Source: Planctomycetota bacterium
GTDB taxonomy: Bacteria > Planctomycetota > Planctomycetia > Planctomycetales > Planctomycetaceae
Reading direction: 5' to 3'
Assembly (NCBI GenBank): GCA_023417655.1
Contig: JAEZFD010000004.1
Location: 1 to 64,000 of the forward strand
DNA: 64,000 nt
Below, one piece after another: positions 43,401 through 51,802 of the stretch; position 1 is the stretch's first letter; every line of letters starts with the position of its first letter. Both the position numbers and the translations under genes were made by a program. A model generated the notes under the pieces. It did no database searches, was not told where the DNA came from, and saw only the letters and a program-made list of their open reading frames with translations.

Positions 43401-43649
43401 ATCTTCTTCCGGCCGCGGGAGAAGAATGACAAGGCGTGGCAAATCACTGCCAGGGGGCAGGTCGAGTTCACTTAACTCGACGAAGGTGAGCAAGCGGTCT
43501 CGTTCAATCGTGTAACAGAAACTGTGCGGGATCGTCAGCCGCAGTCCCTGCAGATTGTGATCCATGCGGATCACACGTCTCAGAACACGTGGCTCGACCA
43601 GATGTGCGGCTGGCTCGACAGTCTGCAAGATTCGTTGTAACTGCTGCAC
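40449..43649 (-). CDS. Very large membrane protein of unknown family
   Basis: 1066 residues from GTG at 43649. The N-terminal half (about 530 residues) is soluble, charged and rich in Arg/Leu/Glu helices. Membrane helices cluster in about residues 545-850: segments such as PFGGAYLTIVFLEHMLAMFV, TLMASVLLLGSWASLLIH, PAVCILLLWIPATLF, LELYLVIALFLTS, WFLVSYIVVFVFTLLV and WTTIWLIPGVFGFLVWEL. A soluble C-terminal domain (about 150 residues) with several beta strands follows. No motif of an enzyme or transporter family was recognised. It is transcribed alone, divergent from the DUF2237 gene. Length and layout suggest a large membrane-associated assembly or sensor protein. Confidence 0.85.
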   Translation of the reverse strand: MQQLQRILQTVEPAAHLVEPRVLRRVIRMDHNLQGLRLTIPHSFCYTIERDRLLTFVELSELDLPPGSDLPRLVILLPRPEEDQQRSPELAALAADYHRRLFHASIHLELENLVARNGLGEAWAQRRREQLGAIEFAEIRDVLVRDDYLFPGPSDLETYIEFAALYLELRYFAPHEVRLYFPSLRDWEEVDEILHQDCDHFTRFERLREFPSLVVADRQVDQEIAPESIPEHPHRKTLLSLAQFRLLQAKAERVSAAGNCVKAALSHIRAARRAPIGYEAEAIAAASGELHHLTRRLQAVLQLQPEEANQWTEALLPLLQPASEGFWSNEARLLYDLQKVCLEQERGVYRLDLIDWIRTLGERPIRRPLPLMQDALTLRHLKTIRRRIAVARVDAVERARLMNLLNNVSPRIESRSRNRLRNIIQEVLTSVGLVPHNIPEQVAWRKVVEELLDKVVERSYFSMSELRDTLSKNDLKLPDVTSIGEVARGDGLLRADRRFDMKLDGVYRSGAIYQRWPQTLSSLFFGTRTGRFLTKHVFIPFGGAYLTIVFLEHMLAMFVDTGPSPSPGLEEHAHSAAASTHLSGYTLMASVLLLGSWASLLIHQPAFRQWNRLVFRRLWQGIWTVFVDIPSVLINSEYVQRALHSRAFQVIRDYLLEPAVCILLLWIPATLFQFEWTWRFVLELYLVIALFLTSPLGRHLSELAFDLLMKTWHELKINVFSAVIQWIIDLFDSLLVNLERLIYQVDEFLRFRAGDNFFSQSVKLAGGVVWFLVSYIVVFVFTLLVEPQINPIKHFPVVTVSHKVILPTFPILVRELTPYLGKTQANTVVWTTIWLIPGVFGFLVWELKENWRLYAANRQTRLGKESIGHHGETMLQLLRPGFHSGTLPKAFAALRREARKVNHVDANWVLRKWGAILHVEESVRHFVERELIHLLEEGEQIVPCRWTVTSVRSSTNRIDVDLADRDNPERTGRMTWEFENGELSANCRLHQMTQELTPTVLAHLNVAISGLFQRAGVQKAAGDLPVQIRPPFLWSTWVELWTPNPDVPSPTDLTMTPNSPQTAGSS

Positions 43650-44119
43650 AGGATCCCATCGACGGACAAAGTTCCGGATTTTACATCCGGCAGTTCAGGA
43701 GATTTCAGATTACCGCTCGTCCAGAGCAGAAACCGACCAGTCAGTGAATCCTTGAGAGCTGAGGACGGACCCCGCTGACCGGCTTTGATTTCCCTTAGTA
43801 ATGCGCCTCATTCGGTGAAGAGAAATCTACCGCACCTGTCCCGCGAGAGTCACCGCAGGGGCATCAAGTGTGATCGAGGCGGAATTCACGGTGATTATAG
43901 CACGCCGAATCGTCGTCGCGTCTCTCAGGGAATTTCAAAATCGTGCCGGATCCCAAAATCCCGCCGCGATTCGTTTTCGGATACACACCTCATCTCCGAA
44001 ATCCATCGCAGACGTTAGGTGTTGATTGCCGGGAACCAACGAGCTGGGGTGGAGCACTATGCTGGAACCGGCTCGCGCGATAAAATCAACGAAAATGAAT
44101 ATTCAGGGAGTTACGGGAC
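43650..44119. other. Divergent promoter region
   Basis: About 470 bases between two divergently transcribed genes. No further gene seen. Both promoters should lie here, but I could not pick them by eye. Confidence 0.5.
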
Positions 44120-44503
44120 ATGGCCGGCGCGAAGAATGTTTTGGGAAAACCACTGGTCCCGTGTTCCTTTGATCCCGTCACTGGATGGTATCGAAACGGC
44201 TGCTGCGACACCGGACCGGGCGACTTCGGAGTTCATACTGTCTGCGTTCAGGTGACAGACGAGTTTCTCGCTTTTTCCAAGAGCGTCGGGAACGATCTGT
44301 CGACGCCGATTCCGCAGTATGACTTCGCCGGATTGAAGCATGGCGACCGCTGGTGTCTGTGTGCGTCGCGATGGAAAGAAGCATTCGATGCAGGCGTTGC
44401 TCCCTCGGTCGTGCTGGCAGGGACGCACATGTCGACGCTCGAGTTTGCGTCACTTGAAGAACTCCGAGAGCACGCGCTCGACGCTCACGAGATTCAGGAC
44501 TGA
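44120..44503 (+). CDS. DUF2237 family protein
   Basis: 127 residues from ATG 44120 (GGAG upstream). The sequence follows the DUF2237 pattern closely: KNVLGKPLVPCSFDPVTGWYRNGCC, GDFGVHTVCVQVTDEFLAFS, GNDLSTPIPQYDFAGLKHGDRWCLCASRW and a C-terminal SLEELREHALD. Function of the family is unknown. Conserved cysteines (CC, CLC) could bind a metal. It ends 16 bases before the convergent ComEC gene. Confidence 0.9.
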   Translation: MAGAKNVLGKPLVPCSFDPVTGWYRNGCCDTGPGDFGVHTVCVQVTDEFLAFSKSVGNDLSTPIPQYDFAGLKHGDRWCLCASRWKEAFDAGVAPSVVLAGTHMSTLEFASLEELREHALDAHEIQD

Positions 44504-44519
44504 GTTGGCCTGTTGATTC

Positions 44520-47132
44520 TTAATCATCCTCTCCAGTGGAGGGAGTGTCGAGAAATGTCTCGACCTTGATTTCCCCGTTGGGGTGGATCAGGAATGTCGT
44601 CGCGCCTGATGCGGCGGTACTGAGAACGGTGGAATTCGCTGCGGCCTCCTGAATGTGTTTGAGGTCGCCTGGTCCGCCGCTAACCATGATCCACTTCGGT
44701 GAGGCCCACTCAAAAAACGCGGCATTGTTCGACTGCTTGCCGCCGTGGTGAGGGGAAAGCACCACATCACAGGCTTGTGTCGGCAGCTGCATCAGCCGGG
44801 TGAGCCCTGATCGTTCGATGTCTCCGGTCAACAAGACTGACCGCTGAGCCACTTTTAATTTCAGCACCAGACTCTGTTCATTGTCACTGGAGAAACGCTC
44901 ATCTCCAGCAGGATGCAGGACTTCCACTTCAACGCCAGTACTGGCGGCGTTCAGTGAGTCCCCTTGCTGCAGCATCCGGACTGGCACTCCCTGTCGCATG
45001 GCCGCATTCAGCAGATCCTGAATGCCGGACTGAGTCGATCGAGCCGACTGGGGAGAGAGACACAATTGCCGGACCGGGAATCGCTCGAGTAATTCAAACA
45101 TCCCGCTGAAGTGATCGTGATCGGCGTGTGACAGAACGATCGTGTCGATGGTCCTGAGACTGCGATACCGCAACAGACGCTCAACGGCCCGATGTGCACG
45201 ACGACCGTCACCAATCGTTCCGGCATCGTAAAGGATTACGGAACCATCAGGAGCTTCCACGACGCACGCCAGCCCGTGTCCTACAGAAAGAAATGTGCAG
45301 CGAAGGGGCGACGTTCCACGGGGCCAGAACGGCAACATCAGGCCCAGTATTATCCATGCAGGGAGCACATGAATTCCCCATTTCGGAAACCCGGATGATG
45401 GCGCTCGCAACCATGCCAAGGCGAGGAACAGGTAGAAGCCCATGACCCACCAGCCTGGGAGTTCCGGAACAAAGAAGTGACCGCCGGGCACCTGTTGTCC
45501 CCACGCCACCGCCAACTGCATCAGTTGCAGTCCCCAGTTAAATGGGATGGCAATCCATGACGCCAGCCAGGGAGAGAGCAGCCCGACTGTGAGAAACAGA
45601 TATCCCAGTCCGAGAACCACTGTCGCGCAGGGGACGAGAATAAGGTCCCCCAGTAACCCGATGGGGGTGAGGAGATGAAAGGTCGCCATTGTTAATGGGA
45701 CCGTGGCGACCCAGACTGCGCCGGAGACGAAATAAACTTTGACGAGCGCGAATCCACGATCGATCCACTTCTTCATCCTCGGGGAATGTTCGACCGGCAC
45801 CTCGTCCCCGCGGGTGAAAAGCTTTCGGACAGGAATTCCCGTCGCCCAGAAGATGGCCGATACTGCGAGGAATGACAATTGAGCGCCGATGTCAAACAGA
45901 TCGAGTGGGTTCCAGACAAGCAGGATCAGCGCGCAGGCCGCCAGAGTGTTCCAGCGATTTGCCGCGCGATGAGCCAGACTTCCAATCAGACCGAGAATGG
46001 CCAGTAAGCCAGCGCGAATAACTGACGCCTGATGATCAGCAATCCAGGTGAAAATGAGCGCGGCCGCAATCATCCAGATGGCGAGCAGGACTGAGGAGAG
46101 ATTGAACATCCGTCCGGCGAAATAGACCATCCCCATCAGGATGCCGACATTAATTCCGGAGATGGCGAGCAGGTGCATCATCCCGGTTTCGGCGAACTGA
46201 TCTTTCAGTTGATCGGTCAACTGTGACCTGTCCCCGATCAACAGGGAGGACGCGAGTCCCCGGACGGGCGGACGCAGTTCCGCTGACATGAGGTTCTGAC
46301 ATTCCTTCCGGATCGCGGATCTCCAGCGAGCGAGCGTCCAGAGGAGGCCTGACTCCTCTCCCTGTTTCTGCACGGCAGCAGGATGGTTGACTGAGAGTCG
46401 GAAGTCCGCGCCCTGCATTTTCAGGAGGGTTCCGAAATTGGCCTCGCCGGGATTCGATGGTGGTCGTGGGAAAGATAACTGGCCAAGGACTTCAATCTGA
46501 TCGCCGACTTCGACATTTGTCAGATGCCCTGCGACTTCAATTCGTGCTGTCCCTGTGGAACTTTGCCAAAGGTCATCTACAAGGATCTGTCGGATCTCCA
46601 GCAGGGCTGTTGAGCGATCCAGTTCCATCCACGAGGGAATGCGAGGGCCGACGGGGCGGTCGAGAATCTCGACAGGTGACTTCAATACTCCCCGAAGATC
46701 GACCAGAAGGGACGCTCGTTCCTCTGTCGAGTTGACAGAACTCGTCTCAGGAATCGTCCAGACCAGATGATGTCGAATTCCCCCTGTCAGCAGGACGAGC
46801 AGGAAGATGAGAACGGAATGCAGGCGAGGGTGAGTCCCTCTGAAAGTCAGCCAAAAGGTTGAGGCGAGCACAGCTCCTGCGGTAAAGAACCAGAACGCAA
46901 GCGGTACAGACCAGGCGTGATCGAGCAGGATTCCAGTTGCAAACGCAATGACCGCAGTCAGTGCCGGACGATGCGGCAGTCGCTGTCGCGATGACTCCAG
47001 GGGGGACGCGATGGTCTCTCGAGTTGGCACAAACAACCCTGTTACTGGGGGATCTCCGGAAGAACTCCAAGTGCTCTCGTTGGCTCTTCCGCCGAACAAT
47101 TCGAATGGTGTCTGCGAGCCATGAATCACCAA
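44520..47132 (-). CDS. comEC: ComEC/Rec2-type DNA-uptake channel protein
   Basis: 870 residues with TTG at 47132 (GTG 47129 also possible; start uncertain). Several membrane helices, a competence domain with GLASSLLIGDRSQL and MHLLAISGINVGILMG, more helices, and a C-terminal metallo-beta-lactamase-like domain with SHADHDHFSGM and VVLSPHHGG. This is the ComEC layout: the channel carries single-stranded DNA across the inner membrane and the MBL domain may degrade the other strand. It implies that the organism could be naturally competent, though ComEC may have other roles. It lies convergent with DUF2237. Confidence 0.9.
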   Translation of the reverse strand: MVIHGSQTPFELFGGRANESTWSSSGDPPVTGLFVPTRETIASPLESSRQRLPHRPALTAVIAFATGILLDHAWSVPLAFWFFTAGAVLASTFWLTFRGTHPRLHSVLIFLLVLLTGGIRHHLVWTIPETSSVNSTEERASLLVDLRGVLKSPVEILDRPVGPRIPSWMELDRSTALLEIRQILVDDLWQSSTGTARIEVAGHLTNVEVGDQIEVLGQLSFPRPPSNPGEANFGTLLKMQGADFRLSVNHPAAVQKQGEESGLLWTLARWRSAIRKECQNLMSAELRPPVRGLASSLLIGDRSQLTDQLKDQFAETGMMHLLAISGINVGILMGMVYFAGRMFNLSSVLLAIWMIAAALIFTWIADHQASVIRAGLLAILGLIGSLAHRAANRWNTLAACALILLVWNPLDLFDIGAQLSFLAVSAIFWATGIPVRKLFTRGDEVPVEHSPRMKKWIDRGFALVKVYFVSGAVWVATVPLTMATFHLLTPIGLLGDLILVPCATVVLGLGYLFLTVGLLSPWLASWIAIPFNWGLQLMQLAVAWGQQVPGGHFFVPELPGWWVMGFYLFLALAWLRAPSSGFPKWGIHVLPAWIILGLMLPFWPRGTSPLRCTFLSVGHGLACVVEAPDGSVILYDAGTIGDGRRAHRAVERLLRYRSLRTIDTIVLSHADHDHFSGMFELLERFPVRQLCLSPQSARSTQSGIQDLLNAAMRQGVPVRMLQQGDSLNAASTGVEVEVLHPAGDERFSSDNEQSLVLKLKVAQRSVLLTGDIERSGLTRLMQLPTQACDVVLSPHHGGKQSNNAAFFEWASPKWIMVSGGPGDLKHIQEAAANSTVLSTAASGATTFLIHPNGEIKVETFLDTPSTGEDD

Positions 47133-47309
47133 TCGGTGACATCGTGAAATAATCCGGCTTCATTTCCCGGGAAGGGTAAGAAGTCGAGCTTTGTTGCGTC
47201 CACATGCAGGCAGGATTTCTTCCTGACGTGAGAATGAGTACCTTGTCCGACGGGTGCAGTTCTCTGTTGCGAGTTCACAATCACGGATTTTAAGTCTTAA
47301 TCGGTCCAT

Positions 47310-48317
47310 ATGTCTGTTATTCAAGGCCGATCTGGCACCCAGCAATTCCTGCCACCTTGGTATTTCCGCAACGGTCATATTCAGACACTCGCGGGATTGT
47401 ACGTTTTCTCGCCCCGAGCCAGTCTCCGCGGTCTCTCAGTGTCGGCGACAATGGGAGAGATCGCTTTGGACGACGGCGATCGTCTTGTTTATCACGACGA
47501 TTGTCCTGCTGAATGGAAGCCCGGTGATCGGATTGCACTGCTGCTACATGGTCTCGGCGGCAGCCATGCCAGTCCGTATCTTGTCCGGATTGCCGGCCGG
47601 TTGAACCAGTTACGGGTTCGTACTTTTCGGCTTGACTGGCGCGGGTGTGGTGCCGGAGCCGCTCTCGCTCGCTATCCCTATCACAGCGGGCGATCAGAGG
47701 ATCTGGACGCGACCATTCGCGGGCTTCAGAATCGCTGCCCCGGTTCCGCAGTCTCTTTGATCGGGTTCTCTTTGGGTGGGAATGTGGCGCTGAAGTGGCT
47801 GGGAGAATTATCGCGCAACCGTGGAATGCAGACCCGCGTCGATCGCGCTGTTGCCGTCTGCCCGCCGATTGATCTTCATTTCACCGTTTCTGCGATGCGG
47901 CGGGGATGGGGCAAGCTATACGACAGATACTTCTGCAAGGGATGCATTCAGGCTGTCCGACATCGACGGGGACTGCGACCGGATACGGTGGTCCCTGAGG
48001 GATGGTTCTCACGTCAGCCGCGAACACTGTACGAGTTCGATGATACCTTCACGGCACCTGTCTCAGGGTTCCAGTCAGCCGACGACTATTATGCTCGATC
48101 GAGTGCCAATCAATTCCTGAGTTCAATCACGGTGCCGACGCTGGTGCTCGCCGCCCAGGATGACCCGTTGATTCCTTATGAGCAGTTTCGCATCGCTGAC
48201 TATTCAGGCACGACCGAGTTGCTCGCTCCAACGCATGGAGGCCATCTCGGTTTCTGCAACAGGCGAGGCCAGGATTGGCTGGATGAACAGGTCATTGCCT
48301 GGAGTCTCGGCCGTTAA
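47310..48317 (+). CDS. YheT-family alpha/beta hydrolase
   Basis: 335 residues from ATG 47310. N-terminal FLPPWYFRNGHIQTLAG is the YheT/ABHD1-3 marker, then LLLHGLGGSHASPY, DWRGCGAG and nucleophile GFSLGGNVALKWLGE. Catalytic Asp in AAQDDPLIP and His near GGHLGF. The substrate is unknown; family members are esterase-like. Divergent from comEC. Confidence 0.9.
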   Translation: MSVIQGRSGTQQFLPPWYFRNGHIQTLAGLYVFSPRASLRGLSVSATMGEIALDDGDRLVYHDDCPAEWKPGDRIALLLHGLGGSHASPYLVRIAGRLNQLRVRTFRLDWRGCGAGAALARYPYHSGRSEDLDATIRGLQNRCPGSAVSLIGFSLGGNVALKWLGELSRNRGMQTRVDRAVAVCPPIDLHFTVSAMRRGWGKLYDRYFCKGCIQAVRHRRGLRPDTVVPEGWFSRQPRTLYEFDDTFTAPVSGFQSADDYYARSSANQFLSSITVPTLVLAAQDDPLIPYEQFRIADYSGTTELLAPTHGGHLGFCNRRGQDWLDEQVIAWSLGR

Positions 48318-48538
48318 CCCGTTGTGGCTGCGCCTTGCTATCGCCGTGTTCTCTGCTTCGATAGCAGGGCTGACCGCGATAAAGAGTGAGCCGCTGATCA
48401 CACTCTAACGGTGCCGGTACGCACCGAAAAATTTCAGATTGATTGTCACAGAACTCCCTGCATGTGCGTCCTTGTTGTTAAGGATCGGGCACTCACATCT
48501 TGAGCCCGACTTAAAACATCAATTTCAGGGAGTGCATC

Positions 48539-48976
48539 ATGAAAAGCTCAATTTGCTCGATGGTTGTTGGCGTTCTTGCGTTAAGTGCGATGGGAATGGC
48601 CTTTGCTCATCTGCATGACGAAGAAGATGGTGAGTCCGTAAAAGTCATCATGGCTCATGACATTCAGGAACTGCTGGATGGCAAGGCGGCTGGCGTGACC
48701 GTTGCGGAGGTCACCATTGAAGCAGGTAAGCAGGGATTGTCGCACCGCCATCCTGGGCCGGGGCTGGTTTATGTTGCTGAAGGAGTCTACGAACTCGGCA
48801 TCGACGATCACCCGACCAAAATCTACCGGGCGGGGGAAACGTTCTATGAGCCGACGGGATGTCTGCACAGGGTTTCACGAAATCCCTCTTCAACAGGGCG
48901 AACGAGGCTGATTGCTTTCGTCCTGCATCCCCGTGGCGTCAAGGAAATCGCTGTTCCTGAGAGATCCAAACCGTAA
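48539..48976 (+). CDS. Secreted single-domain cupin
   Basis: 145 residues from ATG 48539. A signal peptide (MKSSICSMVVGVLALSAMGMAFA) precedes a cupin with the metal-binding pattern HRHPGPGLVYVAEG and ETFYEPTGCLHRV. It is exported to the periplasm. The gene is followed 65 bases later by an AhpD-like gene in the same direction, often seen as an oxidative or aromatic-compound related pair. Substrate unknown. Confidence 0.85.
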   Translation: MKSSICSMVVGVLALSAMGMAFAHLHDEEDGESVKVIMAHDIQELLDGKAAGVTVAEVTIEAGKQGLSHRHPGPGLVYVAEGVYELGIDDHPTKIYRAGETFYEPTGCLHRVSRNPSSTGRTRLIAFVLHPRGVKEIAVPERSKP

Positions 48977-49041
48977 GGCCATCGCGTTAACGACATTGGC
49001 ATTCACGTTCCAGTTTATCATTCATTGCAAGGGCAGAAATC

Positions 49042-49506
49042 ATGGAGACGTTAATCAAGGCCGATAAGACTTCAACTTTGGCTTATCGTGCAATGTTGGG
49101 GGTTGAAAGGGCATTGGCACAGTCCAGTTTGTCGCACTCGCTGAGGCATCTGATTCAGGTGCGAGTGTCTCAGATCAATGGTTGTGCGTTTTGCATCGAC
49201 ATGCACTGGAACGATGCCCGAGCCGCAGGAGAAACAGAACAACGGTTATATGGCCTGTCTGCCTGGCGCGACGTCCCGTATTACACAGACCGCGAGCGGG
49301 CGGCTCTTCTACTTGCCGAAGAACTAACTCTGATCGCAGGTCATGGGGAGTTAAGAGAGCTGTATGATCAGATCCGGCCCCATTTCACAGAGGTGGAGTT
49401 GGGTGATCTGGTGTGGGCGATCGCCGCGATCAATTTCTGGAATCGCATTAGTATCGGCTATGGAAGCGTTCCGGCCGCGGTCCCGATGCCATCTCTGGTT
49501 CACTGA
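49042..49506 (+). CDS. Carboxymuconolactone decarboxylase/AhpD-family protein
   Basis: 154 residues from ATG 49042. It has the AhpD-like redox motif INGCAFCIDMH (C48-x-x-C51...H55) and the CMD helices (LSHSLRHLIQVRVSQ; ERAALLLAEELTLI). AhpD-type members act as alkylhydroperoxidases; others are decarboxylases. Together with the secreted cupin it could form a small peroxide or quinone-handling unit. No other partner seen. Confidence 0.88.
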   Translation: METLIKADKTSTLAYRAMLGVERALAQSSLSHSLRHLIQVRVSQINGCAFCIDMHWNDARAAGETEQRLYGLSAWRDVPYYTDRERAALLLAEELTLIAGHGELRELYDQIRPHFTEVELGDLVWAIAAINFWNRISIGYGSVPAAVPMPSLVH

Positions 49507-49535
49507 GGTTCGAATCAGATCCTGCAGAGTTAATA

Positions 49536-49565
49536 ACTGCGGCGGCTACTTATGGCCGCCGCAGT
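49536..49565. terminator. Intrinsic terminator shared by convergent genes
   Basis: ACTGCGGCGGC (49536-49546) pairs perfectly with GCCGCCGCAGT (49555-49565); a T-containing tail follows. It lies between the AhpD-like gene and the convergent DUF1348 gene. Confidence 0.75.
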
Positions 49566-49574
49566 CGTCGTTTG

Positions 49575-50036
49575 TTACCTCACAGTCGGGATGCCCGCGT
49601 CATCAGCCGGACGTGGACCCGGGGCTGGCCAGTGGAATTTGCGTTCCTGCTCTTGAATTGGAACGTCATTGATACTGGCTTCACGACGGCGCATCAGTCC
49701 CTCGTTGTCGAACTCCCAGAGTTCATTGCCGTATGCCCGATACCACTGCCCGTTGGCGTCGTGATACTCATACTGAAATCGAACCGCGATTCGATTCTCT
49801 GTGAAACTCCATAAGGACTTGGTCAGCCGGTAGTCGAGTTCTTTCGACCACTTCTCTGTGAGAAACTCGCGAATGGCGTCGCGCCCTTGGATGAACTGAC
49901 TGCGGTTTCGCCACTCGGAATCCGGAGTGTAGGCCAGCGAGACCCGGTCGGGATCCCGGCTGTTCCAGGCATCTTCGGCAGCGCGAACCTTGGCTGCTGC
50001 AGATTCGGCATTGAAGGGAGGGCGGATTGTGGTCAT
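49575..50036 (-). CDS. DUF1348 (NTF2-like) protein
   Basis: 153 residues. The NTF2-like pattern of DUF1348 is seen: AWNSRDPDRVSLAYTPDSEWRNRSQFIQGRDAIREFLTEKW, split here at the helix/strand boundaries, then IAVRFQYEYHDANGQWYRAYGNELWEFDNEGLMRRREASINDVPI. The family is widespread in bacteria and fungi; function unknown. The next gene on this strand (the sigma-54 regulator) is 90 bases upstream. Confidence 0.88.
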   Translation of the reverse strand: MTTIRPPFNAESAAAKVRAAEDAWNSRDPDRVSLAYTPDSEWRNRSQFIQGRDAIREFLTEKWSKELDYRLTKSLWSFTENRIAVRFQYEYHDANGQWYRAYGNELWEFDNEGLMRRREASINDVPIQEQERKFHWPAPGPRPADDAGIPTVR

Positions 50037-50126
50037 GTGGTTTCTCGTGAAAGAATCGCTTTCATCCGAGATGAATTGAGGAGGTCAGCATTTTGCCAGC
50101 GTGGAAAGTTTTTAGGCGCAACGTTC

Positions 50127-51566
50127 TTACTCGTCGTCGGATTCCACGGACCGAACGACTTGAATATTCAGTTCTCGCAATTTTGTTCGCAGGGTTTGTC
50201 TCGCGATCCCGAGAATCTTGGCCGCTTGAGCCTGGTTGCCGCTCGTATGTTCCAGAATTTCACTGAGAAGGTGTCGATCCAGAAAACGGTGCATCTCTTC
50301 ATAAATGTCACTGGAGCCGGACTGCAGTTGCTGCCGCAGATGGTTGCTGATTTCGGAAGATTTGCCGTTGCTGGAAGCGGCCACCGCACGATCTGAGCCA
50401 GAACTGAGTTCAGGCAGGAATGACGGCTGCAGGACATGACCGGTCGAACGCAGGATCGCCTGTTTCAGAACTCCCTGTAACTCGCGGATGTTTCCTGGCC
50501 AATGGTGGGACTGTAATCGGGCAAGTGCTTCTTCAGAGACTTCCCGAATCTCCCGCCCAAATTCCTGACTGAAGCGTTTCACAAACATCTGGACCAGCGT
50601 CGCCAGATCTTCTTCCCGTTCACGCAGAGGAGGAAGCGGAATCGTAAAGACGCTGAGTCGATAATAAAGGTCCGCCCGAAACTTCCCAGTTTCGGCCCAT
50701 GATTTTAAATCTCGATGTGTCGCGGCGATGAGTCGCACGTTCGTCTGAATTGTTTCGTTTCCACCGACTCTTTCGAACTGCTGCTCCTGAATGACTCTCA
50801 GAAGCTTCGCCTGCAAGGCCAGCGGCATATCGCCGAGTTCATCAAGGAGAATCGTTCCGCCGTTGCATTGTTCAAACTTCCCGATGCGTCGGCGGTCGGC
50901 CCCCGTGAATGCCCCTTTCTCGTGTCCAAACAGTTCACTTTCCAGCAAGTTTTCAGGGATTGCCGCGCAGTTCAACGCAAGGAAAGGTGCTTTGGATCGG
51001 GGCCCATGCTGGTAGATCGCACGGGCGACCAGCTCCTTGCCTGTTCCGCTTTCGCCGGTGATCAACACAGGCACATCCTGCGGAGCGACGCGACCGATTG
51101 CCTTATAAACCTCACGCATCGCGGAGCAGCGACCGACGATCGAGTCTTCGGCATCGTGTTCCTGTGGTGATTCTGAAATCACGGCAGGGCGCCGCATGCG
51201 GCGTACAACTTCCAGTGTTTCAGTAATGACTTCGGTCAACTGCTTTAAGTCGAGTGGCTTAAAGAGGTAGTCATAAGCCCCATCCTTCATGGCCTCGATA
51301 GCAGCATCGGCGCCTTTCGCCATGGTGACAAAGATCACCGGAATTCGGGCGTCGAGCCGCCGAATCTCCTGAAAGACCTCGAGTCCGGACTGGTCTGGTA
51401 ATCGTAAGTCCAGCAGAATGACATCCGGCGGACTTCGAGCGACCAGTTCCAACCCGGCCGCGCCCGTCGTCGCGATGTCGATATGGTGCTGAGGACTGGG
51501 AAATGCCTGGCGAACCTGTGCAGGGACGAGAACCGGGTCATCATCAATGAGCAGCAAGCGGGCCAC
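50127..51566 (-). CDS. Second sigma-54-dependent response regulator
   Basis: 479 residues from GTG at 51566. Receiver domain LLLIDDDPVLVPAQV with phospho-site Asp in VILLDLRLPDQSG; AAA+ domain with GESGTGKE, GAFTGA and DELGDM; Fis-type HTH at the C-terminus (NQAQAAKILGIARQTLRTKLRELNI). Its overall plan matches the regulator at 26399-27868. It is divergent from the hybrid kinase with a 236-base gap, which suggests the two may be linked in signalling, though the kinase contains its own receivers and Hpt domain. Confidence 0.92.
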   Translation of the reverse strand: MARLLLIDDDPVLVPAQVRQAFPSPQHHIDIATTGAAGLELVARSPPDVILLDLRLPDQSGLEVFQEIRRLDARIPVIFVTMAKGADAAIEAMKDGAYDYLFKPLDLKQLTEVITETLEVVRRMRRPAVISESPQEHDAEDSIVGRCSAMREVYKAIGRVAPQDVPVLITGESGTGKELVARAIYQHGPRSKAPFLALNCAAIPENLLESELFGHEKGAFTGADRRRIGKFEQCNGGTILLDELGDMPLALQAKLLRVIQEQQFERVGGNETIQTNVRLIAATHRDLKSWAETGKFRADLYYRLSVFTIPLPPLREREEDLATLVQMFVKRFSQEFGREIREVSEEALARLQSHHWPGNIRELQGVLKQAILRSTGHVLQPSFLPELSSGSDRAVAASSNGKSSEISNHLRQQLQSGSSDIYEEMHRFLDRHLLSEILEHTSGNQAQAAKILGIARQTLRTKLRELNIQVVRSVESDDE

Positions 51567-51802
51567 GTTCCACTCCCGAAAAGACCTCCACCAAGCGCTG
51601 GGGGGAGGTCATCTTCTGTGATGACGATTAGCATGTCCAGCGAGTGAAGAGATTTCCAGAGTTGAGAGGCAATCGCGACATCAAGCGGTGATTTGTATTG
51701 GAACTGGCACCGGATTCGCGATGGTGAATTGAATTAACGAACGCACTCCGTTGAAACTCAAGTGGCAGGAGAGGACGCTGTTCGGCCAGCTGTCAGCATT
51801 TC

